12,136 nt of DNA from Prolixibacteraceae bacterium (GTDB lineage Bacteria; Bacteroidota; Bacteroidia; Bacteroidales; Prolixibacteraceae): the NCBI GenBank assembly GCA_016931875.1, contig JAFGDX010000109.1, forward strand, positions 1 to 12,136, in the 5' to 3' direction. The translations under genes and the position numbers were made by a program. Positions 6,714 to 12,136 of the stretch are shown here, piece by piece (position 1 is the stretch's first letter; each line of letters starts with the position of its first letter). The notes under the pieces are model-generated. The model ran no database searches. It saw nothing but the letters and a program-made list of their open reading frames with translations, and was not told where the DNA came from.

Positions 6714-8147
6714 CTAATTCAAATTATCGATATCGATAATTTTATATGGAGTATTTTCAGGAAGAACAAAATAGTTTGAATTTAAACTCTCGATGTCCCA
6801 TTCCAACCAGAAATTGGGGCCTAAAAAAACTGAATTGGGATTTGTTGTATATTTGGAGAGCTCTTCAGGATTGTTTGCAGAATAAATGGTTTGTGTTGGT
6901 AAGTCTTCTGTTATTGCGCTTAATAGTAAGGTTTCAATTGAATATGACCAGAAAGTAAGTATGTGTCTTTCTATTTTATTTTGATGCACGATAAATTTCT
7001 TATTTGAAAACTTCGCTGTTTTTCTTAGGAGTTCTTTGCTAAATTCCGTTCTTGCCTGAAACTCCGTGCCTTGTGCATAAATTCTGTTTAAGCTAATTCC
7101 AATGATAATTGTTAATAAAACCACTTTAGGAATGGTGAATTTGAAATTGTTTTTTATTGTTTCGTTCAGTAAAGGAACAGCAATAAAAAGTGCAAGTGGC
7201 ATGAATGCTCGCTCCATTAATAAATCTGAATCGCCCTGATGATATGTAATAAGGGATATTGCCAGGAAAAAAAATAAGAAACAAAGTTGCCAAATAAGTT
7301 TTATGTATTCCTTTTTAAAAATGAGCAATGTTACAAGAACAAGTTCCAATATTACTAACCACAGATACAATCCGTTCAGTCTGTCAATAAAAAATTTAGT
7401 ACTGTAGAAACCTGCGAAATCAAAAATAATTGATGGTGAGTTAATTAGTTCTGAGAAAAACTTTCCTTCGTATGAATTCTCGCTGGTAAACAATACTTTT
7501 CCAATTGCCAGACTCCCTGTGAAAATCAGTAAAATATAAGGTTTTAATGAATGCAACTGATTTTTATCGATTGCCGAGTATCCGATAATAAAAGAAAGTG
7601 GATAAATTGCTACCGGATGCGCAAAAAACGAAATTACAATAAATGTTATTGCAAGTACAAATTGAATAACCGGGTATCGGAATTCAGAATATTGAAGAAT
7701 TGCATAAACCATAATTGCATAAACCAGGCTTTGATGGGTTTCGGTTACCGGGTGAAAAAAAGATTGGCTGATGCACAATGTTAATACAACAATTACAGCA
7801 AGTCCTGCAGAAATATTTTTCAACAGATGAGTACATAAAATAAAAACAAGATAATAAAGCAAAATGAATGAAACCGAATAGATAATTGTCAGCCATTTTA
7901 AATCGATTCCCAATTTAATTGCCATCAGCAAGGGAATCTCGTGCAGTACTGCTCCATACCTGTATGCTTCAACATTAATCTTTTCAAAATTTACGATTTT
8001 AAAGAAATAGAAAGAGGAGTCGGAGAAAAAAATACGCTCCTTAAAAAAGATAATCGAGAAAATAAATAATGTTGCAAAAGACAAATGGCCCAATAGCAGG
8101 AAAGCTAATTTATTTTTAGATGTAGCAGTTTTGGCTGTTTTGAGCAT
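6714..8147 (-). CDS. Polytopic membrane protein, GT-C glycosyltransferase-like, family not recognised
   Basis: A 477-residue protein with about ten to twelve hydrophobic segments through residue 360 or so, then a soluble C-terminal part of about 115 residues. The layout is that of GT-C glycosyltransferases or their relatives: after the first membrane segment a loop carries F-F-S-D-S-S-F-Y-F-F-K-I, with an aspartate where GT-C enzymes place the catalytic acid, then E-A-Y-R-Y-G. Another loop has H-P-V-T-E-T-H-Q-S-L. I do not recognise a named family. The frame could begin at a GTG at 8150, but the ATG at 8147 follows directly and is preferred. A perfect TAnnTTTG lies about 18 bases upstream. 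The gene is markedly AT-rich compared with the housekeeping genes. It is the last of three minus-strand membrane-protein genes, suggesting a role in surface glycan assembly; that is inference from context. Confidence 0.75.
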   Translation of the reverse strand: MLKTAKTATSKNKLAFLLLGHLSFATLFIFSIIFFKERIFFSDSSFYFFKIVNFEKINVEAYRYGAVLHEIPLLMAIKLGIDLKWLTIIYSVSFILLYYLVFILCTHLLKNISAGLAVIVVLTLCISQSFFHPVTETHQSLVYAIMVYAILQYSEFRYPVIQFVLAITFIVISFFAHPVAIYPLSFIIGYSAIDKNQLHSLKPYILLIFTGSLAIGKVLFTSENSYEGKFFSELINSPSIIFDFAGFYSTKFFIDRLNGLYLWLVILELVLVTLLIFKKEYIKLIWQLCFLFFFLAISLITYHQGDSDLLMERAFMPLALFIAVPLLNETIKNNFKFTIPKVVLLTIIIGISLNRIYAQGTEFQARTEFSKELLRKTAKFSNKKFIVHQNKIERHILTFWSYSIETLLLSAITEDLPTQTIYSANNPEELSKYTTNPNSVFLGPNFWLEWDIESLNSNYFVLPENTPYKIIDIDNLN

Positions 8148-8164
8148 CACTTTATACTTTTAAC

Positions 8165-8172
8165 CAAAAATA
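8165..8172 (-). promoter_or_regulatory. Putative -7 promoter element for the 477-aa membrane protein
   Basis: The minus strand reads TATTTTTG, a perfect TAnnTTTG match, 17 bases upstream of the ATG at 8147. No good -33 TTTG is present at the usual distance; the region near 8186-8191 reads CTGTTT. It suggests that this gene is transcribed separately from the gene upstream, with a leader of around ten bases. Confidence 0.4.
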
Positions 8173-8199
8173 TTATACTTTTCGATAAACAGAATAAAA

Positions 8200-8295
8200 T
8201 CATTTGTATTTCTTAATTATTTTCAGATCATCAAAATATATTGGCTCGTTTCCTGCATTCCAAAGATAGACGATTAATTCATCACGATTGATAAC
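8200..8295 (-). pseudogene. Remnant of a C-terminal W-N-x-G ... Y-F-D-D-L tail domain
   Basis: On the minus strand, 31 codons plus a TGA read V-I-N-R-D-E-L-I-V-Y-L-W-N and then A-G-N-E-P-I-Y-F-D-D-L, ending K-I-I-K-K-Y-K. The last 27 residues before the end match the end of the DUF2079-type protein at 10484-12136 at 15 positions by my alignment, including the whole Y-F-D-D-L and I-I-K-K-Y blocks. The frame has no ATG, GTG or TTG and is closed just upstream by TAA, so it cannot be a gene by itself. It lies 57 bases beyond the stop of the 527-aa membrane protein, in the position its own C-terminal extension would occupy. I infer that an extension was lost by stop-codon gain, frameshift and probably internal deletion. 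Confidence 0.7.
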
Positions 8296-8352
8296 CTTTC
8301 TTTTTTATGCTCATTTTTCCATCAATTATAATTGAATATGTTTCTGATTCGA

Positions 8353-9936
8353 TTATTTTCTTTTGTAAAGTAAAACATATCCTTCCGTTGTTTCGTGTTC
8401 AAGTTCAAAATCGTTAGCTAATATGATGTTTAATTTGTTCCACTTTTCTTCTTTTAACTTGGAGAGATTACCATAAATGAATATATAATCGATAGCTGTA
8501 TTTGCTGCTGAGTTTTTATTTGTTATCCAACTTAAATCTCCAATAGAGGATTCACCATTGATATGGAAATTTGGCAGTTCATCCAGTCTCCATCTCACTG
8601 GAAACCATCCAACACCAGCTTCATAGTTTTCCAATATTAATACTGGCTTTTTTAAGCCAAGATAATTAGAGAAATGAGGTTCAATCCAATGGTCTGATAA
8701 ATTGATGGGGAGAATTACTTTGTTAGAATCGATATAATCACTTGTGTTATATATAATTTCAGCGTTATGATTAAGACCTCTTATTGCTCCATTATAATGT
8801 TTGAAGAGCAACCCAATATGAAGAGAGATAGCTACTATTAGAATAATTCGGTTCAGATTATTACGAACAACTATTGAAGCAACCCAGAGTAATACAAAGA
8901 AAAAGAATATGATTAAATATCGGTGTGACATCATACCAGAACCCGAACCGTCAGGTATCAAAAACAATAATATTGCAGAAAGAAATGTTTGAATTAATAA
9001 TGTTAGGGAAAAGAAATTTCTTTTTTTGGCAGTACTTATATGCCTAATACTTAAAACAAGAAGAGCTACCACAACTATTAGCATTGGTTGGGTAAGTATC
9101 TCATCTTCATAAGTGTAAATTATGAGAGAACGAACATCAAGAATCCATTTTACTAATTCTTTTGGAGGATAGGCTTCATTAGTTGGGAAGAAAGTTACAT
9201 TGGATAAAAAAATAAGCTGAAGAATAAGCGACGGAATCGATGCAACCAACAATGAAAATAAACTTTTCGCGACAGAAAATAAAACATTCCTAACTGATTT
9301 TGAAACATAATCGTTCGAAAGAGAGTATTGGATAGCTAATAATCCAAGGGTGAGGCCTAAAAATCCATAGGTTAGTATATTTGAAAAATAGCATAAAGTA
9401 ATAAGTGCTGATAAAACAAGATACTTGCTATAAGATTCAGATTCAATGTTCTTTATGAAATAGCCGATAGCAAGAAACAAGAAAATAAAAGAAATGCTGA
9501 AGTTATAAAATCCAAGATAAAACAAAAAAGTATAAGAAAATGGAAATATTAACAGGCTGATATATAGGGAGTCTGGATTGACTTGTTTCAGAAAATATCT
9601 AAAAGAGAAGGCCATACCGGAAATGTATCCAATTATTAATAATTTTTCAGCCAACCAGATCGGAAATAATTTACTAATAGCTGCAATTATTAAATGGCTT
9701 AGCCAATTGGGAGTTGAAATAGAATTTAGAGTATAAAATTGGTTTAAAAAATTATCACCATTTAATAAATATTCAAGAAGTTTTGAATTGTATAAATGAG
9801 CTGCCCCATCCATCGTTGGATAAAATCTGGTTGTACTCATTAAAACTATATTGAAACACAGTATCAGGTAAAAAAAGAATTTGCTTTCAACAAACTTTAA
9901 AATTGATAGACATTTGTATTTGAAATATTGCATCAT
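8353..9936 (-). CDS. Polytopic membrane protein, GT-C glycosyltransferase-like, possibly C-terminally truncated
   Basis: A 527-residue protein with roughly eleven hydrophobic segments up to about residue 380 and a soluble C-terminal region of about 140 residues. After the first membrane segment the loop reads R-F-Y-P-T-M-D-G-A-A-H-L-Y-N-S-K, with an aspartate and a histidine in the area where GT-C enzymes hold the catalytic acid, and further on P-N-W-L-S-H. I do not recognise a named family; a glycan-assembly role is inferred from fold type and neighbours. Two ATGs are adjacent (9936 and 9933). A GAGG at 9941-9944 (minus strand) sits 4 and 7 bases before them, an unusually good Shine-Dalgarno for this phylum, and favours the second. 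The end, G-Y-V-L-L-Y-K-R-K, matches the point where the DUF2079-type neighbour (V-Y-L-L-Q-K-Q) continues into its tail domain, and a tail remnant lies just beyond this stop. It is AT-rich like the 477-aa gene. Confidence 0.75.
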   Translation of the reverse strand: MMQYFKYKCLSILKFVESKFFFYLILCFNIVLMSTTRFYPTMDGAAHLYNSKLLEYLLNGDNFLNQFYTLNSISTPNWLSHLIIAAISKLFPIWLAEKLLIIGYISGMAFSFRYFLKQVNPDSLYISLLIFPFSYTFLFYLGFYNFSISFIFLFLAIGYFIKNIESESYSKYLVLSALITLCYFSNILTYGFLGLTLGLLAIQYSLSNDYVSKSVRNVLFSVAKSLFSLLVASIPSLILQLIFLSNVTFFPTNEAYPPKELVKWILDVRSLIIYTYEDEILTQPMLIVVVALLVLSIRHISTAKKRNFFSLTLLIQTFLSAILLFLIPDGSGSGMMSHRYLIIFFFFVLLWVASIVVRNNLNRIILIVAISLHIGLLFKHYNGAIRGLNHNAEIIYNTSDYIDSNKVILPINLSDHWIEPHFSNYLGLKKPVLILENYEAGVGWFPVRWRLDELPNFHINGESSIGDLSWITNKNSAANTAIDYIFIYGNLSKLKEEKWNKLNIILANDFELEHETTEGYVLLYKRK

Positions 9937-10004
9937 TTTACCTCATTCTTTGATATTTGTCTAATATTCGTTTTTTGTCAATATTCTTATGTGTCGTTCA
10001 AGTC

Positions 10005-10132
10005 CTACTCTGAAATATGGGGAAATTTCTTAATTCTCAGATCGTCGAAATTTGCGTTTTTTTTCGGGGATTGCACAGGTATATTTTAAGATTTTTTCTC
10101 TCAACTTCATTATTTGTTTCCACATTGAGCAA
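10005..10132 (-). pseudogene. Second remnant of the Y-F-D-D-L-type tail domain, frameshifted
   Basis: The minus strand reads N-L-K-I-Y-L-C-N-P in one frame (10093 down to 10067). After a run of eight A residues it continues in another frame as F-D-D-L-R-I-K-K-F-P-H-I-S-E and a TAG at 10005-10007. Joined, this repeats the I-Y-x-W-N-x ... F-D-D-L-x-I-x-K-K pattern of the DUF2079 protein's end, with W changed to C and an indel at the A-run. The first frame is closed upstream by TAA near 10136. It begins almost where the glycosyltransferase remnant ends and lies upstream of the 527-aa gene. It has no start codon of its own. Confidence 0.55.
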
Positions 10133-10138
10133 TTATTC

Positions 10139-10343
10139 TTATTTGGCAAAGTCGCTAAATTTTGCTATTCCCCACTTCCGCAACCTATACTGAACTGATG
10201 TTTTTAACGCTCCCTTTCCTAAAATATGCGAGCCAATTACTGCATGATACAAACCACTTGCCAACCCCACTGCAGGTAATTTCAAGTGTTTTTGAAGCGT
10301 TGTATGCCAGAAGTCCAACAATTACCTTTTTCCTGTTTACCAT
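10139..10343 (-). pseudogene. Family 2 glycosyltransferase reduced to its two ends
   Basis: From an ATG at 10341-10343 the minus strand reads M-V-N-R-K-K-V-I-V-G-L-L-A-Y-N-A-S-K-T-L-E, the typical first strand of a GT2 (GT-A fold) glycosyltransferase, where the family has V-I-V-x-x-P-A-Y-N-A-x-K-T-L-E. After about 20 codons the sense switches to another frame reading A-L-K-T-S-V-Q-Y-R-L-R-K-W-G-I-A-K-F and ending at a TAA at 10139-10141, which resembles the C-terminal end of such proteins. The D-D-S/D-x-D catalytic centre is absent. A normal member has about 230-250 residues, so some 180 codons appear to be missing between the two ends. Either frame alone can be read as a short ORF, but neither gives a functional enzyme. 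The N-terminal match is strong, the C-terminal one moderate. Confidence 0.6.
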
Positions 10344-10416
10344 TTGTTTTTGAATTTTGACTGGTAAAAATAACAAGAATATAAAATGAACCAGCATTTA
10401 TTGGTATTTAAAGGAA

Positions 10417-10449
10417 CAAAAGAAAACCCGGCTAAAATGGTGGGGTTTT
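10417..10449 (-). terminator. Probable intrinsic terminator of the DUF2079 gene
   Basis: On the minus strand AAAACCC and GGGTTTT form a 7-bp stem with a 13-base loop, followed by CTTTTG, so the T-run continues past the stem. It lies 34 bases after the stop of the DUF2079-type gene and before the glycosyltransferase remnant. The A-stem/T-tail form is typical of rho-independent terminators. Confidence 0.5.
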
Positions 10450-10483
10450 GCTGCATTATTTTGAATCACCTTTTGATTCGATT

Positions 10484-12136
10484 TTACCATTCATATTTTT
10501 TTATGATGGTGAGGTCATCAAAATAAACCGTTTCCTCACCATTGTTCCAAAAATAAATTTCAACATCTTCCCACGGCGGTTGCTGCGGAATCCAGAAACT
10601 TAAGCGGTGTTTTTTCCATCCATCCGCCGAAACAGTATCCGCTTCATGAGTGGCTGTGTAAAAGTTATTGTCTCCGGTGGCAACAATAAAAGCATTGTTG
10701 TTTGTTGAAAACGACCAGGCGCTTATTTCCACAAAAACAACACTGTCGAGATTGTTTAAGCGAATGGAATGACTGTATGGATTTTCTTTGGTAAGGAAAA
10801 CACTGTGTTCCGCACTGTGTGAAATTTTGTTGGTCAGGTTGCTCAAGGTATCCGCTTTTTGGTTGTTCGATAAAAGAATGTGTTGGCTGACCGTGTCAAG
10901 TGTTTCAAAATTACAGGTGATGGTATCGGTTTGATTTGAAAGTTTTTCAGTAACATTTTGGTTTATATGGGCGGAATCCTGTTTTTGCAATAAATAAACA
11001 GGGAATTCTTTTTCAACAACCACCCACTCCGGGTTATTCAGATATTGCTGCCGGAACTGTTCATTGGCGGCATCAGAAAACAAATAATTATTGTCGAACA
11101 CCGAAAAAACAATATAATCTGCATCTCTTACTGTTGGAAAATAATAGATAAACTGCCGTTGCGCAATGTGTGGCAAAAGAATGGTAGAGGCGCTCACTTT
11201 TGCATCTGCAGGAATTTTATCCAGCAACTGGTTTACTTTTTTTATATTGAAAGGTGCAGTATAAAAATCTTTGCTGTACACTTTTATTTTTGAAGGATTT
11301 AAGGTCCAGGGAACAGCATTGTTTGAGCGATCCATTTTATGAATGGTGGTGGCCAGTGTGGCAGTGCAGGTAATTGCAATCAGCCCCTTTCGTAGTTTCC
11401 GCTTTTTTATTTCGGCCAGAATCAAAAAAACTGACAGGGGCAGCAAGGTAACCACTTCAACCGAATAGTAAGTGGCAATTCCCCATCTTACATAGCTGTC
11501 ATTCAGTACTTTTTGTGCAACAACCGGAATAAACCAAATAATGTATTTGGGTTTGAGTAAAAGAACAAATCCACCGGAAATCAGGTAAACCCAGTAAAAC
11601 TCGGCTTTTACACTGTTGTAGGCAGAATCATCGAGGTGGTTTACAAAAAACAGTTTGACGGTTTCAACAGGGTGTTTGAAAATAAATGCCAGCGCTTCTC
11701 CGGGCGTGTTGCCAAGAGCCGAATAATTGAAAAGTGCGTAACCAAATTCTTCCGACTCAACCCGCGGAATGATGATTTTAAAAAGAACAATAAAATAGCT
11801 TACTGAAACCACAATTCCGGTGGCACCCCAAATCAGCGCTTTTCTGTCGTGGCGGTGGTTGAGCATCAATACCATAAAAATAAAAATAAACCACAGGGGG
11901 ATATTCTCGCGCGAAAGAAGCGAAAGAACCAGGATAACAAATGAAACGATGTACTTTTTTCTCTCGAAATAATAGATAAAAACCGGAATAAAACAGGCCG
12001 AGATTATGGCCAGGTTTACATCGGCAGAAAAACTGGAATACCTTCCGAATAAAACAAAAAAATAGATAACAACCCCCGAAAGCACCCACGGATTTTCAGA
12101 TTTTAACCGTATTATTTTGTAGGTGTAAACGGCTGC
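10484..12136 (-). CDS. DUF2079-type membrane protein with C-terminal beta-sandwich-like tail (partial, 5' end outside window)
   Basis: The frame is open from the right edge to a TAA at 10484-10486, giving 550 codons, so the N-terminus is missing; the GTG at 12085 is internal. About seven hydrophobic segments remain, up to roughly residue 250 counted from that GTG. DUF2079 features are visible: D-V-N-L near the beginning, S-R-E-N-I-P-L-W, R-W-G-I-A-T-Y-Y-S-V-E, then after the last membrane segment I-P-A-D-A-K-V-S-A-S, L-L-P-H-I-A-Q-R-Q-F-I-Y-Y-F-P and A-D-Y-I-V-F. The family is uncharacterised but GT-C-like. The core appears to end at V-Y-L-L-Q-K-Q (about 370). The next 160 residues look like a carbohydrate-binding jelly-roll: H-S-A-E-H-S-V, E-N-P-Y-S-H-S-I-R-L, S-A-W-S-F, then I-Y-F-W-N-N-G and V-Y-F-D-D-L-T-I-I-K-K. 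Probably inner-membrane with a periplasmic tail. Base composition is closer to the housekeeping genes than to its two downstream neighbours. Confidence 0.85.
   Translation of the reverse strand, partial: AAVYTYKIIRLKSENPWVLSGVVIYFFVLFGRYSSFSADVNLAIISACFIPVFIYYFERKKYIVSFVILVLSLLSRENIPLWFIFIFMVLMLNHRHDRKALIWGATGIVVSVSYFIVLFKIIIPRVESEEFGYALFNYSALGNTPGEALAFIFKHPVETVKLFFVNHLDDSAYNSVKAEFYWVYLISGGFVLLLKPKYIIWFIPVVAQKVLNDSYVRWGIATYYSVEVVTLLPLSVFLILAEIKKRKLRKGLIAITCTATLATTIHKMDRSNNAVPWTLNPSKIKVYSKDFYTAPFNIKKVNQLLDKIPADAKVSASTILLPHIAQRQFIYYFPTVRDADYIVFSVFDNNYLFSDAANEQFRQQYLNNPEWVVVEKEFPVYLLQKQDSAHINQNVTEKLSNQTDTITCNFETLDTVSQHILLSNNQKADTLSNLTNKISHSAEHSVFLTKENPYSHSIRLNNLDSVVFVEISAWSFSTNNNAFIVATGDNNFYTATHEADTVSADGWKKHRLSFWIPQQPPWEDVEIYFWNNGEETVYFDDLTIIKKYEW

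Larger units (their letters stand above)
9937..10483 (-). other. 547-base debris-filled region between two membrane-protein genes
   Basis: The spacer holds, in transcription order, the DUF2079 gene's terminator, the collapsed GT2 glycosyltransferase, the second tail-domain remnant and the translation signal of the 527-aa gene. I see no perfect TAnnTTTG for the downstream gene. Together with the absence of any intact frame, this marks the region as decayed coding sequence and not as a regulatory spacer. Confidence 0.6.

Noticed and set aside
8148..8150. GTG as the start of the 477-aa membrane protein
   Set aside because: An ATG follows directly and gives a protein shorter by one residue; nothing favours the GTG.
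9958..9995. TTGACA on the minus strand upstream of the 527-aa gene, a possible -35 element
   Set aside because: The phylum's main sigma factor does not favour TTGACA/TATAAT, and no good -10 sequence follows at 17 bases.
10139..10321. Sixty-codon minus-strand ORF taken as an intact small gene
   Set aside because: It begins in the out-of-frame portion of a GT2 N-terminal segment and ends like a GT2 C-terminus, so it is better explained as part of a collapsed glycosyltransferase gene.

Overview
The window looks like a Bacteroidota chromosome, probably from the class Bacteroidia. Evidence: a short biotin ligase with no helix-turn-helix domain visible, weak or absent Shine-Dalgarno sequences, several perfect matches to the Bacteroidota -7 promoter element TAnnTTTG, and gene content typical of that phylum. 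The order or genus cannot be fixed from sequence reading alone.

Bases 1-4435 are a conserved housekeeping block. On the plus strand is the 3' part of a biotin-protein ligase gene. Converging on it are an SRPBCC-fold gene and pyrE (orotate phosphoribosyltransferase) on the minus strand, separated by a clear intrinsic terminator. A NUDIX hydrolase gene diverges from pyrE, and the two predicted promoters overlap and face each other in a 31-base gap. A coaD gene (coenzyme A biosynthesis) and an exported thioredoxin-fold protein without a CxxC motif form a minus-strand pair.

Bases 4436-6713 hold a 331-base spacer (inverted repeat; short open frame overlapping the next start), a GT39/ArnT-type membrane glycosyltransferase gene on the plus strand, and a 330-base spacer that may contain a stub of a lost minus-strand gene.

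Bases 6714-12136, all on the minus strand, look like an actively rearranging cell-surface glycan locus. Three genes for large polytopic membrane proteins of GT-C appearance are present: a 477-aa and a 527-aa protein of no recognised family, and a DUF2079-type protein cut by the window's right edge. The DUF2079 protein carries a C-terminal beta-sandwich-like extension ending in a W-N-x-G ... Y-F-D-D-L signature. Debris lies between these genes: two decayed copies of the end of that same extension (8200-8295 and 10005-10132) and a family 2 glycosyltransferase gene reduced to its two ends (10139-10343). The two unrecognised genes are clearly more AT-rich than their surroundings. I read the locus as a place where glycan-assembly genes have been gained, truncated and replaced, with the repeated tail sequence a possible site of recombination. 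The tail remnants and the glycosyltransferase remnant are the main unexpected observations here; I did not find a recognisable new defence or mobile system.
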